Assembly: GCF_000003605.2 (NCBI RefSeq) | Contig: NW_003115348.1 | Coordinates: forward strand, 1-38,965 | Length of the DNA: 38,965 nt | Direction of reading: 5' to 3' | From: Saccoglossus kowalevskii | Taxonomy: Eukaryota; Hemichordata; Enteropneusta; Harrimaniidae | Notes under the pieces: model-generated | The model's database searches: none | Seen by the model: the letters and a program-made list of their open reading frames with translations, nothing else | What the model was told of the DNA's origin: nothing | In this document: piece after piece, positions 9,561 through 20,734 of the stretch | How positions within the stretch are numbered: the stretch's first letter is position 1 | Layout of the letters: each line of letters opens with the position of its first letter | Translations under genes and position numbers: made by a program

Positions 9561-11589
9561 TGACACTGAGTGTAAGGGAACGACTTGAGTTACTAGTAAT
9601 TTCGTTGATGACACTGGGTGTAAGGGAACGACTTGAGTTACTAGTATTTTAGTTAATGACACTGAGTGTAAGGAAATGACTTGAGTTACTTGTATTTTAG
9701 TTGATGGCACTGTGTGTAAGGGAATGACTTGAGTTTCTAGTATTTTAGTCGATGACACTGGGTGTAAGAGAACGACTTGAGTTACTTGTATTTTAGTTGA
9801 TGACACTGAGTGTAAGGAAATGACTTGAGTTACTAGTATTTTACTTGATGACACTGGGTGTAAGGGAACGACTTTAGTTACTAGTATTTTAGTTGATGAC
9901 ACTGAGTGTAAGGGAATGACTTGAGTTTCTAGTATTTTACTTGATGACACTGGGTGTAAGGGAATAAATCGAGTTACTAGTATTTTAGTCCATGACACTG
10001 AGTGAAAGGAAACGGCTTGAGTTACTAGTATTTTAGTCCATGACACTGAGTGTAAAGGAACGACTTTAGTTACTAGTACTTTAGTTGATGACACTGAGTG
10101 TAAGGAAATGACTTGAGTTACTTGTATTTTAGTTGATGACACTGAGTGTAAGGGAATGACTTGAGTTTCTTGTATTTTAGTTAATGACACTGAGTGTAAC
10201 GGAACGACTTGAGTTACTTGTATTTTAGTTGATGACACTGAGTGTAAGGGAATGACTTGAGTTACTAGTATTTTAGTTGATACACTGAGTGTAAGGAAAT
10301 GACTTGAGTTACTTGTATTTTAGTTGATGACACTGAGTGTAAGGGAATGACTTGAGTTACTAGTATTTTAGTTGATGACACTGAGTGTAAAGAAATGACT
10401 TGAGTTACTTGTATTTTAGTTGATGACACTGTGTGTAAGGGAATGACTTGAGTTTCTAGTATTATAGTTTATGACACTGGGTGCAAGGGAACGTCTTTAG
10501 TTACTTGTATTTTAGTTGATGACACTGAGTGTAAGGGAATGACTTGAGTTACTTGTATTTCAGGTGATGGCACTGAGTGTAAGGAAATGACTTGAGTTGC
10601 TTGTATTTTAGTTGATGACACTGAGTCTAATGGAATGACTTGCGTTTCTAGTATTTTAGTTAATGACACTGAGTGTAAGGGAACGACTTGAGTTACTAGT
10701 AATTTCGTTGATGACACTGGGTGTAAGGGAACGACTTGAGTTACTAGCATTTTAGTTAATGACACTGAGTGTAAGGAAATGACTTGAGTTACTTGTATTT
10801 TAGTTGATGGCACTGTGTGTAAGGGAATGACTTGAGTTTCTAGTATTTTAGTCGATGACACTGGGTGTAAGAGAACGACTTTAGTTACTTGTATTTTAGT
10901 TGATGACACTGAATGTAAGGTAATGACTTGAGTTACTTGTATTTTAGTTGATGACACTGAGTGTAAGGGAATGACTTGAGTTACTAGTATTTTACTTGAT
11001 GACACTGGGTGTAAGGGAACGACTTATGTTACTAGTATTTTAGTTGATTACACTGAGTGTAAGGGAACGTCTTGAGTTACTTGTATTTTAGTTGATGACA
11101 CTGAGTGTAAGGAAATGACTTGAGTTACTCGTATTTTAGTTAATGACAATGAGTGTAAGGGAACGACTTGAGTTACTAGTAATTTCGTTGATGACACTGG
11201 GTGTAAGGGAACGACTTTAGTTACTTGTATTTTAGTTGATGACACTGAGTGTAAGGGAATGACTTGAGTTACTTGTATTTTAGTTGATGACACTGAGTGT
11301 AAGGGAATGACTTGCGTTTCTAGTATTTTAGTTAATGACACTGAGTATAAGGGAACGACTTGAGTTACTAGTAATTTCGTTGATGACACTGGGTGTAAGG
11401 GAACGACTTTAGTTACTTGTATTTTAGTTGATGACCCTGAGTGTAAGGAAATGACTTGAGTTACTTGTATTTTAGTTGATGGCACTGTGTGTAAGGGAAT
11501 GACTTGAGTTTCTAGTATTACAGTTGGTGACACTGGGTTGCAAGGGAACGACTTTAGTTACTTGTATTTTAGTTGATGACACTGAGTGT

Positions 11590-12306
11590 AAGGGAATGAC
11601 TTGAGTTACTTGTATTTTAGTTGATGACACTGTGTGTAAGGGAATGACTTGAGTTTCTAGTATTACAGTTGATGACACTGGGTGCAAGGGAACGACTTTA
11701 GTTACTTGTATTTTAGTTGATGACACTGAGTGTAAGGGAATGACTTGATTTACTTGTATTTCAATTGATGGCAACGAGTGTAAGGGAATGAATTGAGTTA
11801 CTAGTATTTTAGTCCATGACATTGAGTGAAAGGAAACGGCTTGAGTTACTACTATTTTAGTCCATGACCCTGAGTGTAAAGGAACGACTTTAGTTACTAG
11901 TACTTTAGTTGATGACACTGAGTGTAAGGAAATGACTTGAGTTACTTGTATTTTAGTTGATAACACTGAGTGTAAGGGAATAGCTTGAGTTTCTTGTATT
12001 TTAGTTAATGACACTGAGTGTAAGGGGATGACTTGAGTTACTAGTATTTTAGTTGATGACACTAAGTGTAAGGAAATGACTTGAGTTACTTGTATTTTAG
12101 TTGATGACACTGTGTGCAAGGGAATGACTTGAGTTTCTAGTATTACATTTGATGACACTGGGTGCAAGGGAACGACTTTAGTTACTTGTATTTTAGTTGA
12201 TGACACTGAGTGTAAGGGAATGACTTGAGTTACTTGTATTTCAATTGATGGCATCGAGTGTAAGGGAATGAATTGAGTTACTAGTATTTTAGTCCATGAC
12301 ACTGAG
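11590..12306. repeat. 0.72-kb C-type block sharing private variants with 34122-34838
   Basis: This block aligns with 34122-34838 at offset 22,532. At least seven rare variants are shared in order: ACTTGATTTACTTG (11,747), GACATTGAGTG, TTACTACTATTTTAG, CATGACCCTGAG, GATAACACTGAG, GGAATAGCTTGAG and TATTACATTTGATG. One base differs near 12,025 (AAGGGGATGAC here, AAGGGAATGAC there). Neither the adjacent 1,534-bp copies nor other C-type units carry the whole set. Confidence 0.88.
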
Positions 12307-13840
12307 TGTAAAGAACGACTTTAGTTACTAGTACTTTAGTTGATGACACTGAGTGTAATGAAATGACTTGAGTTACTTGTATTTTAGTTGATGACACTGA
12401 GTGTAAGGGAATGACTTGAGTTTCTTGTATTTTAGTTAATGACACTGAGTGTAACGGAACGACTTGAGTTACTTGTATTTTAGTTGATGACACTGAGTGT
12501 AAGGGAATGACTTGAGTAACTAGTATTTTAGTTGATGCACTGAGTGTAAGGAAATGACTTGAGTTACTTGTATTTTAGTTGATGACACTGAGTGTAAGGG
12601 AATGACTTGAGTTACTAGTATTTTAGTTAATGACACTGAGAATAAGGGAACGACTTGAGTTACTAGTAATTTCGTTGATGACACTGAGTGTAAAGGAACG
12701 TCTTGAGTTACTTGTATTTTAGTTGATGACACTGAGTGTAAGGAAATGACTTGAGTTACTCGTATTTTAGTTAATGACACTGAGTGTAAGGGAACGACTT
12801 GAGTTACTAGTAATTTCGTTGATGACACTGGGTGTAAGGGAATGACTTTAGTTACTTGTATATTAGTTGATGACACTGAGTGTAAGGGAATGACTTGAGT
12901 TACTTGTATTTTAGTTGATGACACTGAGTGTAAGGGAATGACTTGCGTTTCTAGTATTTTAGTTAATGACACTGAGTATAAGGGAACGACTTGAGTTACT
13001 AGTAATTTCGTTGATGACACTGGGTGTAAGGGAACGACTTTAGTTACTTGTATTTTAGTTGATGACCCTGAGTGTAAGGGAATGACTTGAGTTACTAGTA
13101 TTTTAGTTGATGACACTGAGTGTAAGGAAATGACTTGAGTTACTTGTATTTTAGTTGATGACACTGTGTGTAAGGGAATGACTTGAGTTTCTAGTATTAC
13201 AGTTGATGACACTGGGTGCAAGGGAACGACTTTAGTTACTTGTATTTTAGTTGATGACACTGAGTGTAAGGGAATGACTTGAGTTACTTGTATTTCAATT
13301 GATGGCAACGAGTGTAAGGGAATGAATTGAGTTACTAGTATTTTAGTCCATGACATTGAGTGAAAGGAAACGGCTTGAGTTACTAGTATTTTAGTCCATG
13401 ACACTGAGTGTAAAGGAACGACTTTAGTTACTAGTACTTTAGTTGATGACACTGAGTGTAAGGAAATGACTTGAGTTACTTGTATTTTAGTTGATGACAC
13501 TGAGTGTAAGGGAATAACTTGGGTTTCCTGTATTTTAGTTAATGACACTGAGTGTAAGGGAATGACTAGAGTTACTAGTATTTTAGTTGATGACACTAAG
13601 TGTAAGGAAATGACTTGAGTTACTTGTATTTTAGTTGATGACACTGTGTGCAAGGGAATGACTTGAGTTTCTAGTATTACAGTTGATGACACTGGGTGCA
13701 AGGGAACTACTTTAGTTACTTGTATTTTAGTTGATGACACTGAGTGTAAGAGAATGACTTGAGTTACTTGTATTTCAATTGATGGCATCGAGTGTAAGGG
13801 AATGAATTGAGTTACTAGTATTTTAGTCCATGACACTGAG
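12307..13840. repeat. 1,534-bp HOR, copy 1
   Basis: The 47-bp unit with GTGTAAAGAACGAC occurs at 12,307 and again at 13,841. Between these marks, every tested landmark repeats with a spacing of exactly 1,534 bp (32 units minus two bases): the GATGCACTG 47-mer near 12,534 and 14,068, AACGTCTTGAG near 12,697 and 14,231, GGCAACGAG near 13,304 and 14,838, and CACTAAGTG near 13,590 and 15,124. The period also extends left into 11,590-12,306, where GATTTACTTG at 11,747 corresponds to 13,281 and 14,815. Confidence 0.87.
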
Positions 13841-15374
13841 TGTAAAGAACGACTTTAGTTACTAGTACTTTAGTTGATGACACTGAGTGTAAGGAAATGA
13901 CTTGAGTTACTTGTATTTTAGTTGATGACACTGAGTGTAAGGGAATGACTTGAGTTTCTTGTATTTTAGTTAATGACACTGAGTGTAACGGAACGACTTG
14001 AGTTAATTGTATTTTAGTTGATGACACTGAGTGTAAGGGAATGACTTGAGTAACTAGTATTTTAGTTGATGCACTGAGTGTAAGGAAATGACTTGAGTTA
14101 CTTGTATTTTAGTTGATGACACTGAGTGTAAGGGAATGACTTGAGTTACTAGTATTTTAGTTAATGACACTGAGTATAAGGGAACGACTTGAGTTACTAG
14201 TAATTTCGCTGATGACACTGAGTGTAAAGGAACGTCTTGAGTTACTTGTATTTTAGTTGATGACACTGAGTGTAAGGAAATGACTTGAGTTACTCGTATT
14301 TTAGTTAATGACACTGAGTGTAAGGGAACGACTTGAGTTACTAGTAATTTCGTTGATGACACTGGGTGTAAGGGAATGACTTTAGTTACTTGTATATTAG
14401 TTGATGACACTGAGTGTAAGGGAATGACTTGAGTTACTTGTATTTTAGTTGATGACACTGAGTGTAAGGGAATGACTTGCGTTTCTAGTATTTTAGTTAA
14501 TGACACTGAGTATAAGGGAACGACTTGAGTTACTAGTAATTTCGTTGATGACACTGGGTGTAAGGGAACGACTTTAGTTACTTGTATTTTAGTTGATGAC
14601 CCTGAGTGTAAGGGAATGACTTGAGTTACTAGTATTTTAGTTGATGACACTGAGTGTAAGGAAATGACTTGAGTTACTTGTATTTTAGTTGATGACAATG
14701 TGTGTAAGGGAATGACTTGAGTTTCTAGTATTACAGTTGATGACACTGGGTGCAAGGGAACGACTTTAGTTACTTGTATTTTAGTTGATGACACTGAGTG
14801 TAAGGGAATGATTTGAGTTACTTGTATTTCAATTGATGGCAACGAGTGTAAGGGAATGAATTGAGTTACTAGTATTTTAGTCCATGACATTGAGTGAAAG
14901 GAAACGGCTTGAGTTACTAGTATTTTAGTCCATGACACTGAGTGTAAAGGAACGACTTTAGTTACTAGTACTTTAGTTGATGACACTGAGTGTAAGGAAA
15001 TGACTTGAGTTACTTGTATTTTAGTTGATGACACTGAGTGTAAGGGAATAACTTGAGTTTCCTGTATTTTAGTTAATGACACTGAGTGTAAGGGAATGAC
15101 TTGAGTTACTAGTATTTTAGTTGATGACACTAAGTGTAAGGAAATGACTTGAGTTACTTGTATTTTAGTTGATGACACTGTGTGCAAGGGAATGACTTGA
15201 GTTTCTAGTATTACAGTTGATGACACTGGGTGCAAGGGAACGACTTTAGTTACTTGTATTTTAGTTGATGACACTGAGTGTAAGGGAATGACTTGAGTTA
15301 CTTGTATGTCAATTGATGGCATCGAGTGTAAGGGAATGAATTGAGTTACTAGTATTTTAGTCCATGACACTGAG
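13841..15374. repeat. 1,534-bp HOR, copy 2
   Basis: This is a tandem copy of 12307-13840 with scattered single-base differences (TTCGCTGATG against TTCGTTGATG, GTTAATTG against GTTACTTG, GTATGTCAATTG against GTATTTCAATTG). At its right end the expected 47-bp AAAGAACGAC unit is replaced by a full-length AAAGGAAACGG unit, so the strict period ends near 15,370. Confidence 0.86.
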
Positions 15375-15770
15375 TGAAAGGAAACGGCTTGATTTACTAG
15401 TATTTTAGTCCAGGACACTGAGTGTATGGGAATGACTTGAGTTACTTGTATTTCAGTTGATGGCACTGAGTGTAAGGGAATGACTTGAGTTTCTAGTATT
15501 ACAGTTGATGACACTGGGTGCAAGGGAACGACTTTAGTTACTTGTATTTTAGTTGATGACACTGAGTGTAAGGGAATGACTTGAGTTACTTGTATTTCAA
15601 TTGATGGCATCGAGTGTAAGGGAATGAATTGAGTTACTAGTATTTTAGTCCATGACACTGAGTGAAAGGAAACGGCTTGAGTTACTAGTATTTTAGTCCA
15701 TGACACTGAGTGTAAAGGAACGACTTTAGTTACTAGTACTTTAGTTGATGACACTGAGTGTAAGGAAATG

Positions 15771-16899
15771 ACTTGAGTTACTAGTATTTTAGTTGATGCA
15801 CTGAGTGTAAGGAAATGACTTGAGTTACTTGTATATTAGTTGATGACACTGAGTGTAAGGGAATGACTTGAGTTACTAGTATTTTAGTTGATGACACTGA
15901 GTGTAAAGAAATGACTTGAGTTACTTGTATTTTAGTTGATGACACTGTGTGTAAGGGAATGACTTGAGTTTCTAGTATTATAGTTTATGACACTGGGTGC
16001 AAGGGAACGTCTTTAGTTACTTGTATTTTAGCTGATGACACTGAGTGTAAGGAATGACTTGAGTTACTTGTATTTCAGTTGATGGCACCGAGTGTAAGGG
16101 AATGAATCGAGTTACTAGTATTTTAGTCCATGACACTGAGTGAAAGGAAACGGCTTGAGTTACTAGTATTTTAGTCCATGACACTGAGTGTAAAGGAACG
16201 ACTTTAGTTACTAGTACTTTAGTTGATGACACTGAGTGTAAGGAAATGACTTGAGTTACTTGTATTTTAGTTGATGACACTGAGTGTAAGGGAATGACTT
16301 GAGTTTCTTGTATTTTAGTTAATGACACTGAGTGTAACGGAACGACTTGAGTTACTAGTATTTTAGTTGATGCACTGAATGTAAGGAAATGACTTGAGTT
16401 ACTTGTATTTTAGTTGATGACACTGAGTGTAAGGGAATGAATCGAGTTACTAATATTTTACTCCATGACACTGAGTGAAAGGAAACGGCTTGAGTTACTA
16501 GTATTTTAGTCCATGACACTGAGTTTAAAGGAACGACTTTAGTTACTAGTACTTTAGTTGATGACACTGAGTGTAAGGAAATGACTTGAGTTTCTTGTAT
16601 TTTAATTAATGACACTGAGTGTAACGGAACGACTTGAGTTACTAGTATTTTAGTTGATGACACTGAGTGTAAGGGAATGACTTGAGTTACTAGTATTTTA
16701 GTTGATGACACTGAGTGTAAGGAAGTGACTTGAGTTACTAGTATTTTAGTCCATGACACTGAGTGAAAGGAAACGGCTTGAGTTACTAGTATTTTATTCT
16801 ATGACACTGAGTGTAAAAGAACGACTTTAGTTACTAGTACTTTAGTTGATGACACTGAGTGTAATGAAATGACCTTAGTTACTAGTATTTTAGTTAAAT
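15771..16899. repeat. A-like units between the C and D domains
   Basis: This stretch holds several GATGCACTG 47-mers (near 15,790 and 16,370), a TATTATAGTTTATG unit near 15,975, an incomplete type A series at 16,040-16,340 with one G missing (GTAAGGAATGAC near 16,050), and a series at 16,360-16,550 with the rare TTACTAATATTTT and GAGTTTAAAGG variants also found in 337-815. It ends at an irregular GTTAAATTACACTGGGTGC unit near 16,893. Confidence 0.78.
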
Positions 16900-18990
16900 T
16901 ACACTGGGTGCAAGGGAATCACTTGAGTTACTAGTACTTTAGTTGATGACAGTGAGTGTAAATAAACGACTTTAGTTACTAGTACTTTAGTTGATGACAC
17001 TGAGTGTAAGGAAATGACTTCAGTTACTTGTATTTTAGTTGATGACACTGGGTGTAAGGGAACGAATTTAGTTACTTGTATTTTAGTTGATGACACTGAG
17101 TGTAAGGGAGTGACTTTAGTTACTAGTATTTTAGTTGATGACACTGAGTGTAAGGGAACGACTTGAGTTACTTGTATTTTAGTTGATGACACTGATTGTA
17201 AGGGAATGACATAAGTTACTAGTACTTTAGTTGATGACACTGAGTGTAAGGAAGTGACTTGAGTTACTAGTATTTTAGTCCATGACACTGAGTGAAATGG
17301 AACAGCTTGAGTTACTAGTATTTTAGTCCATGACACTGAGTGTAAAGGAACGACTTTAGTTACTAGTAATTTTGTTGATGACAATGGGTGCAAGGAAATG
17401 ACTTCAGTTACTTGTATTTTAGTTGATGACACTGGGTGTAAGGGAACGAATTTAGTTACTTGTGTTTTAGTTGATGACACTGGGTGCAAGGGAACGACTT
17501 TAGTTACTAGTATTTTAGTCCATGACACTGAGTGAAAGGAAACGGCTTGAGTTACTAGTATTTTAGTCCATGACACTGAGTGTAAAGGAACGACTTTAGT
17601 TACTAGTACATAAGTTGATGACACTGAGTGTAAGGAAATGACTTGAGTTACTTGTATTTTAGTTGATGACACTGAGTGTAAGGGAATGACTTGAGTTTTT
17701 TGTATTTTAGTTAATGACACTGAGTGTAAGGGAACGACTTGAGTTACTAGTATTTTAGTTGATGACACTGAGTGTAAGGGAATGACTTGAGTTACTAGTA
17801 TTTTAGTTGATGCACTGAATGTAAGGAAATGACTTGAGTTACTTGTATTTTAGTCCATGACACTGAGTTTAAAGGAACGACTTTAGTTACTAGTACTTTA
17901 GTTGATGACACTGAGTGTAAGGAAATGACTTGAGTTACTTGTATTTTAGTTGATGACACTGAGTGTAAGGGAATGACTTGAGTTTCTTGTATTTTAGTTA
18001 ATGACACTGAGTGTAACGGAACGACTTGAGTTACTAGTATTTTAGTTGATGACACTGAGTGTAAGGAAATGACTTGAGTTACTTGTATTTTAGTTGATGA
18101 CACTGATTGTAAGGGAATGACATAAGTTACTAGTACTTTAGTTGATGACACTGAGTGTAAGGAAGTGACTTGAGTTACTAGTATTTTAGTTGATGACACT
18201 GAGTGCAAGGGAATGACTTGAGTTTTTTGTATTTTAGTTAATGACACTGAGTGTAAGGGAACGACTTGAGTTACTAGCATTTTAGTTGATGACACTGAGT
18301 GTAAGGGAATGACTTGAGTTACTAGTATTTTAGTTGATGCACTGAGTGTAAGGAAATGACTTGAGTTACTTGTATTTTAGTTGATGACACTGATTGTAAG
18401 GGAATGACATAAGTTACTAGTACTTTAGTTGATGACACTGAGTGTAAGGAAGTGACTTGAGTTACTAGTATTTTAGTCCATGACACTGAGTGAAATGGAA
18501 CAGCTTGAGTTACTAGTATTTTAGTCCATGACACTGAGTGTAAAGGAACGACTTTAGTTACTAGTAATTTTGTTGATGACAATGGGTGCAAGGAAATGAC
18601 TTCAGTTACTTGTATTTTAGTTGATGACACTGGGTGTAAGGGAACGAATTTAGTTACTTGTGTTTTAGTTGATGACACTGGGTGCAAGGGAACGACTTTA
18701 GTTACTAGTATTTTAGTCCATGACACTGAGTGAAAGGAAACGGCTTGAGTTACTAGTATTTTAGTCCATGACACTGAGTGTAAAGGAACGACTTTAGTTA
18801 CTAGTACATAAGTTGATGACACTGAGTGTAAGGAAATGACTTGAGTTACTTGTATTTTAGTTGATGACACTGAGTGTAAGGGAACGACTTGAGTTACTTG
18901 TATTTTAGTTGATGACACTGATTGTAAGGGAATGACATAAGTTACTAGTACTTTAGTTGATGACACTGAGTGTAAGGAAGTGACTTGAGT
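16900..18990. repeat. Type D domain
   Basis: Diagnostic units are GAAATGACTTCAGTTACTTG; GGAACGAATTTAGTTACTTG; GACACTGATTGTAAGG followed by GAATGACATAAGTTACTAG; GTGAAATGGAACAGCTTGAG; CTAGTAATTTTGTTGATG with GACAATGGGTGCAAGG; and GTACATAAG. The series at 17,205-17,640 is repeated at 18,400-18,840. The domain is flanked on both sides by the same irregular GTTAAATTACACTGGGTGC unit (near 16,893 and 19,006), which suggests that the block itself was duplicated or moved as one piece. Partial D series recur at 20,735-21,600, 23,300-23,620, 25,650-26,050, 35,780-36,170 and 37,700-38,950. Confidence 0.8.
17795..18600. repeat. 0.8-kb D block, partner of 37965-38770
   Basis: This block aligns with 37965-38770 at offset 20,170 through most of its length. 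It begins at the GATGCACTGAATG 47-mer and GAGTTTAAAGGAACG unit, and continues through GATTGTAAGG, GACATAAG, GAGTGCAAGG, TTTTTTG and CTAGCATTTTAG units in the same order. This copy is free of the single-base contractions seen in its partner. Confidence 0.85.
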
Positions 18991-19536
18991 TACTAGTATT
19001 TTAGTTAAATTACACTGGGTGCAAGGGAATCACTTGAGTTACTAGTACTTTAGTTGATGACAGTGAGTGTAAGGAAATGACTTGAGTTACTTTTATTTTA
19101 GTTGATGACACTGTGTGTAAGAGAATGACTTGAGTTTCTAGTATTATAGTTGATGACACTGGGGTGCAAGGGAACGTCTTTAGTTACTTGTATTTTAGTT
19201 GATGACACTGAGTGTAAGGGAATGACTTGAGTTACTTGTATTTCAAGTGATGGCAATGAGTGTAAGGGAATGAATCGAGTTACTAGTATTTTAGTCCATG
19301 ACACTGAGTGAAAGGAAACGGCTTGAGTTACTAGTATTTTAGTCCATGACACTGAGTGTAAAGGAACGACTTTAGTTACTAGTACTTTAGTTGATGACAC
19401 TGAGTGTAAGGAAATGACTTGAGTTACTTGTATTTTAGTTGATGACACTGTGTGTAAGGGAATGACTTGAGTTTCTTGTATTTTAGTTAATGACACTGAG
19501 TGTAACGGAACAACTTGAGTTACTAGTATTTTAGTT

Positions 19537-20733
19537 GATGACACTGAGTGTAATGGAATGACTTGTGTTTCTAGTATTTTAGTTGATGACACTGAGTGTA
19601 AGTTAACGACTTGAGTTACTAGTAATTTCGTTGATGACACTGGGTGTAAGGGAACGACTTGAGTTACTAGTATTTTACTTAATGACACTGAGTGTAAGGA
19701 AATGACTTGAGTTACTTGTATTTTAGTTGATGGCACTGTGTGTAAGGGAATGACTTGAGTTTCTAGTATTTTAGTCGATGACACTGAGTGTAAGACAACG
19801 ACTTTAGTTACTTGTATTTTAGTTGATGACACTGAGTGTAAGGTAATGACTTGAGTTACTTGTATTTTAGTTGATGACACTGAGTGTAAGGGAATGACTT
19901 GAGTTTCTAGTATTATAGTTGATGACACTGGGTGCAAGGGAACGACTTTAGTTACTAGTACTTTAGTTGATGACACTGAGCGTAAGGGAATGACTTGAGT
20001 TTCTTGTATTTTAATTAATGACACTGAGTGTGACGGAACGACTTGAGTTACTAGTATTTTAGTTGATGACACTGAGTGTAAGGGAATGACTTGAGTTACT
20101 GGTATTTTAGTTGATGCACTGAGTGTAAGGAAATGACTTGAGTCACTAGTATTTTAGTTGATGCACTGAGTGTAATGGAATGACTTGCGTTTCTAGTATT
20201 TTAGTTAATGACACTGAGTGTAAGGGAACGACTTGAGTTACTTGTATTTTCGTTGACGACACTGGGTGTAAGGGAACGACTTGAGTTACTAGTATTTTAG
20301 TTAATGACACTGAGTGTAAGGAAATGACTTGAGTTACTTGTATTTTAGTTGATGGCACTGTGTGTAAGGGAATGACTTGAGTTTCTAGTATTTTAGTCGA
20401 TGACACTGGGTGTAAGAGAACGACTTTAGTTACTTGTATTTTAGTTGATGACACTGAGTGTAAGGTAATGACTTGAGTTACTTGTATTTTAGTTGATGAC
20501 ACTGAGTGTAAGGGAATGACTTGGGTTACTAGTACTTTAGTTTATGACACTGAGTGTAAGGAAGTGACTTGAGTTACTAGTATTTTAGTCCATGACACTG
20601 AGTGAAAGGAAACGGCTTGAGTTACTAGTATTTTAGTCCATCACACTGAGTGTAAAAGAACGACTTTAGTTACTAGTACTTTAGTTGATGACACTGAGTG
20701 TAATGAAATGACTTTAGTTACTAGTATTTTAGT
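19537..20733. repeat. 1.2-kb block, partner of 3190-4434
   Basis: This is a copy of the 3.2-4.4 kb block with one 48-bp unit fewer. It contains the type B HOR 20130-20512, whose minus-strand translation is identical to that of 3831-4213. At the right junction (about 20,734) it switches abruptly to GTTAATTACACTGGGTGC and type D units, whereas the partner continues into a GATGCACTG unit. Confidence 0.86.
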
Positions 20734-20734
20734 T

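Larger units (their letters stand above)
6976..11047. repeat. Mixed B-like domain with recurrent junction units
   Basis: This is regular 48-bp repeat built from B-like and A-like variants without one clean period. Recurrent markers are TATTATAGTTTATG (near 7,160 and 10,465), TTTCAGGTGATGG (near 7,257, 9,121 and 10,560), GAGTCTAATGG (near 7,655, 9,525 and 10,622), CTAGCATTTTAG (near 7,778 and 10,746), and GATTACACTG followed by AACGTCTTGAG (near 7,980 and 11,047). The GATTACACTG variant places a TAA in the minus frame. No unrelated sequence is present. Confidence 0.8.
11048..15770. repeat. Type C domain (left), long-period HOR
   Basis: Diagnostic units are GTTTCTAGTATTACAG with CTGGGTGCAAG; TTTCAATTGATGGCAACG or GGCATCGAG; AATGAATTGAG; AAACGGCTTGAG with GTCCATG; and a CTCGTATTTTAG unit. 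The 47-bp phase units are sparse, so minus-strand frames stay open for long distances (566 codons at 14054-15754). The domain carries a 1,534-bp HOR (see 12307-15374). A related copy of the domain lies at 31183-35500. Confidence 0.85.

Noticed and set aside
16893-16921. Insertion site of a mobile element at the irregular GTTAAATTACACTGG unit
   Set aside because: The flanking sequence is repeat on both sides, with no inverted repeats, target duplication or foreign DNA.
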